NCBI RefSeq assembly: GCF_000469345.1
Contig: NZ_KI271183.1
Span: 1-64,000 of the forward strand
DNA length: 64,000 nt
Direction: 5' to 3'
Source of the DNA: Eubacterium ramulus ATCC 29099
GTDB taxonomy: Bacteria; Bacillota; Clostridia; Lachnospirales; Lachnospiraceae
The notes beneath the pieces were generated by a model. It was not told where the DNA came from, made no database searches, and saw only the letters and a list, made by a program, of their open reading frames with translations. The translations under genes were made by a program, and so were the position numbers. This document shows, piece by piece, positions 1 to 11,035 of the stretch. Each line of letters opens with the position of its first letter. Position 1 is the stretch's first letter.

Positions 1-30
1 CGCACCAAGTCTCACGTGCGTTCGACTTGA
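1..30 (-). repeat. Left end of CAAGTCGAACGCAC repeat, cut by window edge
   Basis: Read on the minus strand, the first 30 bases match the start of the element at 33018 (CAAGTCGAACGCACGTGAGA and the following CTTGGTGCG). The copy points out of the window, so its length is unknown. As in the other good copies, two T residues precede the CAAG. It lies about 70 bases upstream of the pilC-like gene, so it may separate that gene from whatever precedes it. Confidence 0.85.
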
Positions 31-102
31 AAAAGAAGCAGCTATGTATCACTTTTTATCTCATTTTATTATGATTTCAGAAACGATAAGGAGGCACACA
101 GA

Positions 103-1152
103 ATGGAACATTTACAGCAAAAATCGCTGTCTTACCCGGAACTCGCATCCTTTTGCGGTGAGATGGGTATGATCCTGCGATCCGGCATTTCAGCTCTGGA
201 GGGGCTGGAACTGCTGATGGAAGATACCAGAAACGATGCGGAAAGGACTCTGCTGGACACCATGTATCAGTCCATGCAATCCGGTGGCACCTTCGCAGAT
301 GCGCTGAACCGGACAGGGGTATTTCCCTCTTATCTCATCCATATGACAGCCATCGGAGAAGAAACCGGACGGCTTGATGATGTCATGGAATCTCTGTCCG
401 CACACTATCAGCGGGAAGAAAGTCTGAGCCGGAGCATCCGCAGTTCCCTGTCCTATCCACTGATCATGATCATCCTGATGCTGGTAGTCATTGTAATCCT
501 GATCACAAAAGTCATGCCGGTCTTTCAGCAGGTGTTTGTCCAGCTTGGCACCGAGATGACCGGTCTCTCCAAAGGGATCCTGCTGCTTGGCAGCGTTCTG
601 TCACGCTATGCCCTGGTATTTGTCATCCTGACCGCGGCTGTCATTGCAGCCGGTATCGTGCTGACCCGTACCGAAAAAGGCCGTCATCTGGCCGGACGGC
701 TCGGACACCGCTTCCGCCATTTCCGTGAGATCGCGGATTGTTCCGACAGCTGCCGCTTCGCCGGCGCCATGGCACTGGCTTTGAAAAGCGGACTCACACC
801 GGAACGTGGTCTGGAGTTTTCCAGAAATCTGATCGAGGATCCCTTCTACCTGAAACGGCTTGATCAGTGCTGTGCCGAAATCGAACAGGGCACCGAGTTT
901 TCCAGTGCACTCGTAAAAACAAAGGTTTTCACCGGTGTCTACGCCCGTATGACTGCCATCGCCGGAAAATCCGGCATGATGGATGAAGTGATGGAACAAA
1001 TTGCGGACCGCTGCGAGGAAGAGCTGAGAGAACATATCACTTCTTTTCTCGCTGTCCTCGAACCGACGCTGGTCATTATCCTGTCGGTGATCGTTGGCAT
1101 CATTCTGCTCTCTGTCATGCTGCCGCTGCTTGGCATCATGGCAGGACTCTAG
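103..1152 (+). CDS. pilC: PilC/GspF/ComGB-like inner-membrane platform protein
   Basis: This is a 349-residue type II secretion/type IV pilus F-family protein, the membrane platform that couples the assembly ATPase to pilin polymerisation. Two copies of the F domain are visible, at about residues 12-140 and 215-340. Each is followed by hydrophobic helices (about 115-140, 165-190 and 320-345). The length fits the short Gram-positive ComGB type rather than 400-residue PilC. AAGGAGG at about 90-96 precedes the ATG. It is first in a tight operon with four small pilin-like genes and pilT. No PilB-type assembly ATPase is seen; it could lie left of the window, beyond the repeat at 1-30. Confidence 0.9.
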   Translation: MEHLQQKSLSYPELASFCGEMGMILRSGISALEGLELLMEDTRNDAERTLLDTMYQSMQSGGTFADALNRTGVFPSYLIHMTAIGEETGRLDDVMESLSAHYQREESLSRSIRSSLSYPLIMIILMLVVIVILITKVMPVFQQVFVQLGTEMTGLSKGILLLGSVLSRYALVFVILTAAVIAAGIVLTRTEKGRHLAGRLGHRFRHFREIADCSDSCRFAGAMALALKSGLTPERGLEFSRNLIEDPFYLKRLDQCCAEIEQGTEFSSALVKTKVFTGVYARMTAIAGKSGMMDEVMEQIADRCEEELREHITSFLAVLEPTLVIILSVIVGIILLSVMLPLLGIMAGL

Positions 1153-1164
1153 GAGGTGGCTGCG

Positions 1165-1506
1165 ATGATACCTGTACCTGACAACCGGCGGTTTTACCAC
1201 GGGAAGTCTCCGCACCCGTTCCGGAATCTCTGTCTGTCCCTGCTGATCTTCGTCGTTATCTGCGGACTGTTCTCCGTGGGAATCACACGGATTTCCAACC
1301 GCACACGGCAGGAACAGAAAAACAGCCTGGAGCATGCGCTCTGGCGGGGTGTTACCCAGTATTATGCGCTGGAAGGGCGCTATCCGGAGACATTGCAGGA
1401 TTTAAAGGATACCTGCGGCATCCGCTATGATACGGATCTGTTTTTTGTGGATTATCAGATCGGCGGTGCCAATCTGCTGCCGGATATTACAGTGATCGAA
1501 CGATAG
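1165..1506 (+). CDS. Small pilin-like membrane-anchored protein
   Basis: This is a 113-residue protein with one N-terminal membrane helix (about residues 19-38) and a short extracytoplasmic domain. The domain contains QYYALEGRYPETLQDL, which resembles the conserved region after the stalk helix in GspG/ComGC-type pseudopilins (YYxxxGxYPxxLxxL). A classical prepilin peptidase site is not obvious. AGGAGG at 1151-1156 favours the ATG at 1165 over an in-frame GTG at 1156 that overlaps it. It follows pilC by 12 bases. A minor pilin role is inferred from this motif and from position. Confidence 0.7.
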   Translation: MIPVPDNRRFYHGKSPHPFRNLCLSLLIFVVICGLFSVGITRISNRTRQEQKNSLEHALWRGVTQYYALEGRYPETLQDLKDTCGIRYDTDLFFVDYQIGGANLLPDITVIER

Positions 1507-1522
1507 AAACGGAGGTATGACG

Positions 1523-2014
1523 ATGTATCGAAAAGAATATACAGAACGAAAACATGTCATAGATTTTCTCTTTCCTCTGGCTCTGTTTTTTGCACTGGCT
1601 GCGTCTTCTGTGGCGTTGGTCGTTCTGGCTTCCGGCTCTTACAGCCGTCAGGTCCATGTCTCCAACGATTCTTATAGCAACTGTACCGCACTGTCTTACG
1701 TGACGGAAAAGCTGCATCATGCAGATAGCAGTGACGCCATTATTGCAGGAACCTTCGATGGTCAGGATGCCATCCTGATCCGGCAGGAATACTCCGGACA
1801 GTCCTACGTGACATATCTCTATGCATACGACGGATATCTGCGGGAACTATTTATCAAAGAGGGGGTAGCGGCTTCTGCCGGCGACGGGCGGGAAATCCTC
1901 GCCACGGATGGATTTTCCTTTGAAGAATCCCGTGACGGGCTGTTCCATCTGTCCTGCACAGACAGTGATGGCAATCTGTCGGACACTTACGTCAGCATCA
2001 AGAGCACCCGGTGA
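1523..2014 (+). CDS. Membrane-anchored pilus-operon protein (DUF4860-like)
   Basis: This is a 163-residue protein with one hydrophobic helix near the N terminus (about residues 13-36, rich in Ala, Leu and Val) and a roughly 120-residue extracytoplasmic domain. It resembles the uncharacterised DUF4860 family of Lachnospiraceae; that assignment is from memory. GGAGG at 1511-1515 fits the ATG at 1523 (7-base spacing), not the ATG at 1517 just one base away. Its position between pilin-like genes suggests a minor pilin or assembly role. No catalytic motif is seen. Confidence 0.65.
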   Translation: MYRKEYTERKHVIDFLFPLALFFALAASSVALVVLASGSYSRQVHVSNDSYSNCTALSYVTEKLHHADSSDAIIAGTFDGQDAILIRQEYSGQSYVTYLYAYDGYLRELFIKEGVAASAGDGREILATDGFSFEESRDGLFHLSCTDSDGNLSDTYVSIKSTR

Positions 2015-2030
2015 CCTACAGGAGTATATT

Positions 2031-2495
2031 ATGAAACGAACACCAGCCAAGCGTTCCAGCCTGTTTCTGCTGGAACTTATCATTGCAATTTTATTTTTCA
2101 GTCTGACTTCCGTCGTCTGTGTACAGTTCTTTGCACGTGCACATCTTATCAGCCGTCAGACACAGGAATTGAATGCCGCTCTGGAAAAAGTATCCGGTTG
2201 TACGGAGATTTTTCTGGCCGGCGGTGACTTTACGGATATCTTTGGTGACCGGGTCAGCTGCACCCGGCAGCCGGATGGTTCTGCGGATTACACGCTCTGC
2301 TACGACAGCAGCTGGCAGCTTTGCACGCATGCTGATGCTGCTTACACGCTGCAGATCCGGATACAGCCCTCCGGCCGTCTGCTGCATGGCTGCTTTACGG
2401 CTTCGCGCCTGAAAAACAACACTCCGGATGAGGATCCCGTGATCTATTCGACGGAAACAGACTATTGTCCGGTTCCCGGCAAAGGAGGTGCGTGA
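2031..2495 (+). CDS. Prepilin-like protein (GspH/ComGD type)
   Basis: This is a 154-residue protein. A short basic leader (MKRTPAKRSS) is followed by a hydrophobic segment with Glu near its fifth position (LFLLELIIAILFF), the layout of a type IV prepilin N terminus. Ser stands where the usual Gly precedes the cleavage site. AGGAG about 8 bases before ATG 2031 sets the start; a longer in-frame reading back to 1908 overlaps the preceding gene and lacks such a site. The remaining domain has four to six Cys and no recognisable motif. Confidence 0.7.
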   Translation: MKRTPAKRSSLFLLELIIAILFFSLTSVVCVQFFARAHLISRQTQELNAALEKVSGCTEIFLAGGDFTDIFGDRVSCTRQPDGSADYTLCYDSSWQLCTHADAAYTLQIRIQPSGRLLHGCFTASRLKNNTPDEDPVIYSTETDYCPVPGKGGA

Positions 2496-2497
2496 CG

Positions 2498-2995
2498 ATG
2501 CAACGTAAAAAACGTCCGGATTCCATGCCCGGATTTCAGATCGGTACGTCTTATCTGCTGGTCATTTTCATTATTTTATGTCTGGTTACCTTCGCCGCAC
2601 TGGCGCTCTCCGGTGCCCTGCGGGATCAGTCCTACAGTCAGGCGCTGGCAAAACACCAGACCGAATACGCTGCTGCCGGTACACAGGCTTCTGCCCTGCT
2701 GGCACAGATTGATGAGGCGCTGGAAACGGAGACACCGGAGCCGGCATTGGAAGCGCTTGCAGGAACTGTACCTGCGATCTCCGTTTCTGTAGAACGGCAG
2801 AACGCAGAAAGCCCGGTATTTGAAATCACTGCCCTGATCCCGGTAAGTGACAGCCAGAATCTGCAGCTAACCGTAAGTGCAGATGCCGCATCACACACAC
2901 GGCGGATTACTGCCTGGCGGGAAACAGCAGCCTCCGGCTGGGAAGAGAAAACTACGCTTCCGGTTCTTGGAAGTGACCGTACTGCAACTGATTAA
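2498..2995 (+). CDS. Single-pass membrane protein of the pilus operon
   Basis: This is a 165-residue protein with one membrane helix at about residues 18-42 (LLVIFIILCLVTFAALAL) and a largely helical, Ala/Glu-rich outer domain. GGAGG at 2484-2488 fits ATG 2498; the gene starts 2 bases after the preceding stop. No family was recognised. The topology (short cytoplasmic N terminus, one helix, outer domain) matches its three upstream neighbours, so a pilus-subunit or assembly-accessory role is inferred. Confidence 0.65.
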   Translation: MQRKKRPDSMPGFQIGTSYLLVIFIILCLVTFAALALSGALRDQSYSQALAKHQTEYAAAGTQASALLAQIDEALETETPEPALEALAGTVPAISVSVERQNAESPVFEITALIPVSDSQNLQLTVSADAASHTRRITAWRETAASGWEEKTTLPVLGSDRTATD

Positions 2996-3046
2996 TATTT
3001 GAATACATATGATGAGTGAACTGTAACAATAAATGAGGTGTTTCAG

Positions 3047-4102
3047 ATGAATGTGAATGAATTATTGCAAAAAGCCGTCGTCGATCAGGCATCGGATATT
3101 TTTATCATCGCCGGTCTGCCGGTATCCTACCGGGCCAACGGCCGGATTTTAAGAGAAGAGGGAGAGCGGCTTATGCCGCCGCAGACCAGTGAGTTTGTAC
3201 AACAGCTTTATGAACTGGCGCAGGCCCGTGACCTTTCGCCGCTTCTGGAACGGGGAGATGATGATTTTTCGTTTGCGATTCCGGGACTCTCCCGTTTCCG
3301 TGTCAGTGCTTACAAGCAGCGTGGTGCACTCTCTGCGGTCATCCGTGTCATCACGTTTGAGCTCCCGCACCCGGAAGACATCGGTATTCCTGCTCCTGTC
3401 ATGAAATTCGCCGGTCTCTCCAAGGGCATGGTTCTGGTCACCGGTCCTGCCGGAAGCGGCAAATCCACCACCCTTGCGTGTCTGGTCAACCAGATCAACC
3501 ACACGATGGAAAAGCATATCATCACGCTGGAGGATCCCATCGAATACCTGCACCGGCATGACAAAAGTATCGTCAGTCAGCGTGAGATCAGTATCGATAC
3601 ACTCAGCTATGTCAATGCACTGCGTGCGTCCCTCCGACAGAGCCCGGACGTTATTCTGCTGGGCGAAATGCGTGATTATGAAACGATGGATGTCGCCATG
3701 ACTGCGGCAGAGACCGGTCATCTCGTTTTTTCCACGCTTCACACCATCGGTGCAGCCAATACCATTGACCGCATCATTGATGTATTTCCGGCGAATCAGC
3801 AGCGGCAGATCGCCGTACAGCTTTCTATGGTATTGCAGGCGGTGATCTCGCAGCAGCTCGTTCCTGCTCTGGACGGCACGCAGGTTCCTGCATTTGAGAT
3901 CATGACGGTTACCCCTGCCATCCGGAATATGATCCGTGATAATAAGATCCCGCAGATTGACGGAACCGTCTACTCGGCGAATAAAGAAGACATGCATTCA
4001 ATGGATTACAGTCTTCAGCTGCTGGTCAGAGAAGGCACAGTGGCTCCTGAGACCGCACTTTCCTATGCTTCCAATCCGGAGATGCTGAAAAAGAAACTAT
4101 AA
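3047..4102 (+). CDS. pilT: PilT-type twitching/retraction ATPase
   Basis: This is a 351-residue secretion ATPase of the GspE/PilT superfamily, normally a cytoplasmic hexamer that powers pilus retraction. Visible motifs are Walker A GPAGSGKST (about residues 133-141), the Asp box around LEDPIEYLH, Walker B VILLGEMRD, and the His box TGHLVFSTLHT. The length is that of PilT rather than of PilB/GspE, and no N-terminal GspE domain is present. GAGGTG at 3035-3040 supports ATG 3047. It is the only pilus ATPase in the window, which is odd if these genes assemble a pilus. Confidence 0.92.
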   Translation: MNVNELLQKAVVDQASDIFIIAGLPVSYRANGRILREEGERLMPPQTSEFVQQLYELAQARDLSPLLERGDDDFSFAIPGLSRFRVSAYKQRGALSAVIRVITFELPHPEDIGIPAPVMKFAGLSKGMVLVTGPAGSGKSTTLACLVNQINHTMEKHIITLEDPIEYLHRHDKSIVSQREISIDTLSYVNALRASLRQSPDVILLGEMRDYETMDVAMTAAETGHLVFSTLHTIGAANTIDRIIDVFPANQQRQIAVQLSMVLQAVISQQLVPALDGTQVPAFEIMTVTPAIRNMIRDNKIPQIDGTVYSANKEDMHSMDYSLQLLVREGTVAPETALSYASNPEMLKKKL

Positions 4103-4237
4103 ATTGAGCATGGGATTTTATAAGCTGTATTTCTGTATTGCATTACTGTTTCTAATGTATACATATAAATACTGTAATGATCGGAAATATTCGTATGATT
4201 TCGTAAAAAAGCTCTTTCTTTCTTCCCGGAAAAACGC

Positions 4238-4243
4238 TATAAT
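4238..4243 (+). promoter_or_regulatory. Probable -10 box of the NCS2 permease gene
   Basis: A perfect TATAAT lies 45 bases before the permease start codon, in a 186-base AT-rich gap. The -35 region is poor (TTTCTT at 17-base spacing). No purine riboswitch core was seen in this leader. Confidence 0.5.
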
Positions 4244-4288
4244 GTGTGAGTTACTCATTTCATTTAACAAACTAAGGAGAGGGAAGTT

Positions 4289-5671
4289 ATGTTAGAAAAA
4301 TTTTTCAAGCTCAAAGAAAACGGCACAAATGTCAAAACTGAGATTATTGCCGGAATCACAAGCTTCATGACCATGGCATACATTCTGGCTGTCAACCCAA
4401 GTATCATGTCTGCCGCCGGTATGGATCACGGAGCTGTCTTCACTGCAACCGCACTGGCTGCATTTATTGGTACACTCGCAATGGCGCTGTTTGCCAACTA
4501 TCCGTTTGCCCTTGCACCGGGTATGGGACTGAATGCGTACTTTGCTTATACCGTCGTGCTCGGCATGGGATACAGCTGGCAGTATGCTCTGGCTGCTGTC
4601 TTCGCGGAAGGTATCATCTTCATCGTTCTGTCCCTGACAAACGTGCGTGAAGCAATCTTCAATGCGATCCCGCAGAATCTGAAATCTGCAGTCAGTGTTG
4701 GTATCGGTCTGTTTATCGCATTTATCGGACTGCAGAACGCACATATCGTAATCGGCGGTTCCACACTGCTTCAGCTGTTCTCTGTCGATGGCTACAATGA
4801 GGTAAATGGCGTAAGCGCTACGTTCCATGATGTAGGAATCACGGTTCTGCTTGCGATCATCGGTATCATCATCACCGGTGCTCTGGTTATTAAAAATGTC
4901 AAAGGAAATATCCTCTGGGGTATTCTGATCACATGGGCACTTGGTCTGATCTGTCAGGGCGTCGGACTATATGTTCCAAACCCGGATCTTGGCTTCTATA
5001 CGCTGATCCCGGATTTCAGCAACGGTCTGTCCATTCCGAGTATTGCTCCGATCTTCTGTAAGATGGATTTCTCCGGTATCTTATCACTGAACTTTGTGGT
5101 GATCCTGTTTGCATTCTTATTCGTAGATATGTTTGATACCATCGGAACTCTGATCGGTGTATCTACCAAAGCAGGCATGCTGGACAAAGACGGCAAGCTT
5201 CCGCGTATCAAAGGTGCGTTACTGGCTGACGCTGTTGGTACTACTGCAGGCGCTGTTCTCGGTGTTTCCACAACCACAACTTTCGTAGAGAGTGCTTCCG
5301 GTGTATCCGAAGGCGGCCGTACCGGTCTGACTTCCATTACAACCGCCGTACTGTTTGCACTGTCTCTGCTGTTATCCCCGATCTTCCTTGCCATCCCGTC
5401 TTTCGCGACCGCTCCGGCACTGGTAATCGTAGGATTCTACATGCTGACAAATGTGGCAAACATCAACTTTAATGATGTCATTGAGGCAATTCCATGTTAT
5501 ATCTGTATTCTGGCAATGCCGTTCTTCTACAGCATTTCCGAAGGTATCTCTATGGGCGTTATCTCTTATGTCGTATTAAACGTGGTTACAGGGAATGCGA
5601 AAAAGAAAAAGATCAGCCTGCTCATGTATATTCTTGCAGTGCTGTTCATCCTGAAGTATATATTCCTGTAA
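4289..5671 (+). CDS. NCS2-family purine (xanthine/guanine/hypoxanthine-type) permease
   Basis: This is a 460-residue polytopic membrane protein of the AzgA/PbuG branch of NCS2 nucleobase-cation symporters. The N terminus carries the family signature TEIIAGITSFMTMAYILAVNP. The middle carries MFDTIGTLIGV, and the stretch after it STTTTFVESASGVSEGGRTGL, both typical of AzgA-like transporters. Family knowledge points to uptake of hypoxanthine, guanine or adenine, but the exact base cannot be read from sequence. AAGGAGAGG precedes the start. It is monocistronic: the next gene converges on it. Confidence 0.9.
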   Translation: MLEKFFKLKENGTNVKTEIIAGITSFMTMAYILAVNPSIMSAAGMDHGAVFTATALAAFIGTLAMALFANYPFALAPGMGLNAYFAYTVVLGMGYSWQYALAAVFAEGIIFIVLSLTNVREAIFNAIPQNLKSAVSVGIGLFIAFIGLQNAHIVIGGSTLLQLFSVDGYNEVNGVSATFHDVGITVLLAIIGIIITGALVIKNVKGNILWGILITWALGLICQGVGLYVPNPDLGFYTLIPDFSNGLSIPSIAPIFCKMDFSGILSLNFVVILFAFLFVDMFDTIGTLIGVSTKAGMLDKDGKLPRIKGALLADAVGTTAGAVLGVSTTTTFVESASGVSEGGRTGLTSITTAVLFALSLLLSPIFLAIPSFATAPALVIVGFYMLTNVANINFNDVIEAIPCYICILAMPFFYSISEGISMGVISYVVLNVVTGNAKKKKISLLMYILAVLFILKYIFL

Positions 5672-5688
5672 AAAATCATTCTGTAGTT

Positions 5689-5775
5689 CAAGTCGAACGC
5701 ACGTGATTCTTGGTGCATGATTCTGGTCAGCGAAAGCTGACATATAAAAGTGGGAGTCTTCTCGACTGAGATAAA
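5689..5775 (+). mobile_element. 87-bp palindromic IS200/IS605-like miniature element
   Basis: This shares both ends with the 233-bp element at 33018. The left end is CAAGTCGAACGCACGTGA, then a TCAGC-GAAA-GCTGA hairpin. The right end is AAGTGGGAGTCTTCTCGACT followed by GAGATAAA. The interior is deleted relative to the longer copy, and no coding sequence is present. It sits directly after the permease stop codon, immediately before a terminator. The ends with subterminal hairpins and no terminal inverted repeat suggest an IS200/IS605-derived element; the family assignment is inference. Confidence 0.75.
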
Positions 5776-5778
5776 AAA

Positions 5779-5814
5779 GTTCCCGGGAGATGGTTCCTCC
5801 CGGGAGCTTTTTTG
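5779..5814. terminator. Bidirectional terminator between convergent genes
   Basis: TCCCGGGAG (5781-5789) pairs with CTCCCGGGA (5797-5805) around a 7-base loop. T runs lie on both flanks when read on either strand. It separates the permease gene (plus) from the EamA gene (minus). Confidence 0.9.
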
Positions 5815-5833
5815 TTATTTGCTTCGTATTCTG

Positions 5834-6745
5834 CTATGCGGTTTCTCTTATCTTTTGCACGTTTTCCCCGTTTCCTTCTCCGCCGGATTCCGACAGATTG
5901 GAAATAATTACGGCAATCAGGATAATGATACAGCCGGCCACCATGCGCGGTGTGATCACTTCATGCAGAATGATAATGGAAAACATCGTTCCAAATACGG
6001 ACTCCATACAAAGTATGATGGCTGCTTTTGTTTCTTCTACATACTTCTGACATGCGGTCTGCAGCAGATAACAGATGGTCGTGCTGATCACAGCGAGATA
6101 TAAGACGCTGAGCCAACCCTTGGTCGTAACCTGAAAATCGGTCTCTCCGAATACAAACAAGCTGATCGTGGAAAGCACAAATGCGGTAAACATCTGAACG
6201 AGATTCAAAACGGCTGCCGGATATTTTTTTACAAATTCTCCGGTCAGGAAAATCTGAAATGCAAATCCAACGGCGCAGAAAAGTGACAGCAGATCTCCGA
6301 TACCAAGTGTCAGATTTCCGTTCAGGGAAAGCAGTGCGACTCCTGCGACTGCCATGATCGCCCCGATAATTCCTTTTACGCCGACCTTCTTTTTCAGAAT
6401 CACAAATGCAATAAACGGTACGATAACGACGTTCAATGCGGTAAGAAATGCATTTTTGGAAGGAGTTGTATACTGCAGACCGACAATCTGCAATGCAAAT
6501 CCGGCAAACAGTGTAAGTCCCATCAGCATACCTGCCTTGACCGCCCCTGCGCGATTCTCGATTTTTGCCTCTTTTTTCCGCTGTCCCATGCTTACCAGTC
6601 CCATCAGGACGGATGCCAGCAGAAATCTGACCATCATGATCTGAAATGGTTTCATACTTTCCAATGCCATGTCACTTGCCACAAAACCGCCTCCCCAAAT
6701 GACGGTCACAAGTATGAGTCCTCCGATTGCAACTCCCTTTTTCAT
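5834..6745 (-). CDS. EamA/DMT-family transporter
   Basis: This is a 303-residue drug/metabolite transporter-type protein with about ten membrane helices, arranged as two EamA repeats of five. The first repeat starts with a WGGGFVASD motif, and the second carries TTICYLLQTACQKYVEETKA, a typical EamA feature. Such proteins usually export amino acids or other metabolites; the substrate cannot be told. GAGGAGG lies about 7 bases before ATG 6745. It ends against the terminator shared with the purine permease. It lies 29 bases downstream of lacZ on the same strand, so it may be read through from the lac promoter. Confidence 0.85.
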   Translation of the reverse strand: MKKGVAIGGLILVTVIWGGGFVASDMALESMKPFQIMMVRFLLASVLMGLVSMGQRKKEAKIENRAGAVKAGMLMGLTLFAGFALQIVGLQYTTPSKNAFLTALNVVIVPFIAFVILKKKVGVKGIIGAIMAVAGVALLSLNGNLTLGIGDLLSLFCAVGFAFQIFLTGEFVKKYPAAVLNLVQMFTAFVLSTISLFVFGETDFQVTTKGWLSVLYLAVISTTICYLLQTACQKYVEETKAAIILCMESVFGTMFSIIILHEVITPRMVAGCIIILIAVIISNLSESGGEGNGENVQKIRETA

Positions 6746-6774
6746 CCTAATCCTCCTCTTTTTGTCCTCTTTTT

Positions 6775-9792
<3,018 letters not shown>

Positions 9793-9835
9793 TTAACCCT
9801 TGCCAACACGTCAACTTACTTCATCTAGTAAAATC

Positions 9836-9864
9836 AATATACCATTTTATTGGTAAAATGTAAA
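9836..9864 (-). promoter_or_regulatory. lacZ promoter
   Basis: On the minus strand a TTTACA (9859-9864) and a TATATT (9836-9841) are separated by exactly 17 bases. The spacer is filled by the operator at 9845-9858, an arrangement that would let a bound repressor block polymerase directly. Confidence 0.75.
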
Positions 9865-9881
9865 TATTTTTACCAGTAAAA
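9845..9881. promoter_or_regulatory. Two LacI-family operators in front of lacZ
   Basis: O1, TTTTATTGGTAAAA (9845-9858), lies between the -35 and -10 boxes. O2, TTTTACCAGTAAAA (9868-9881), has perfect 6-base arms and lies just upstream of the -35 box. Their starts are 23 bases apart, near two helical turns. A weaker related sequence around 10985-11000 (TTATGGTAAATAA) precedes the regulator gene and may serve autoregulation. The natural regulator is the LacI-type protein encoded at 9934-10926. Confidence 0.75.
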
Positions 9882-9882
9882 G

Positions 9883-9930
9883 CAGAAAAAAAAGAACCAT
9901 AAAACATCCCACTTGCTCTACAGTTCTTTT
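9883..9930 (-). terminator. Possible terminator after the LacI-type gene
   Basis: AAAAGAAC (9890-9897) and GTTCTTTT (9923-9930) form an 8-base stem with a large loop. On the minus strand it is followed by a T9 run. It would end the regulator transcript ahead of the lacZ promoter. The long loop makes it a weak call. Confidence 0.45.
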
Positions 9931-9933
9931 CTT

Positions 9934-10926
<993 letters not shown>

Positions 10927-11035
10927 TCACAAACACCCCAATTTTCTTCGTTTCCATGTAAGCAGATCCAGCCGTTCTGCTTACATTATTATGGTAAATA
11001 ATATCATCAATCCGGCAGCTGTTCAACCACAAAGA

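Noticed and set aside
601-1335. 244-codon minus-strand frame opposite pilC
   Set aside because: Antisense shadow of a recognisable coding gene with no family features.
4103-4288. Possible purine riboswitch before the purine permease
   Set aside because: The leader after the -10 box is only about 40 bases and lacks the conserved purine aptamer core.
4104-4295. 63-codon plus-strand frame between pilT and the NCS2 permease gene
   Set aside because: It has no ribosome site, spans the permease promoter and overlaps its start codon; composition is that of AT-rich intergenic DNA.
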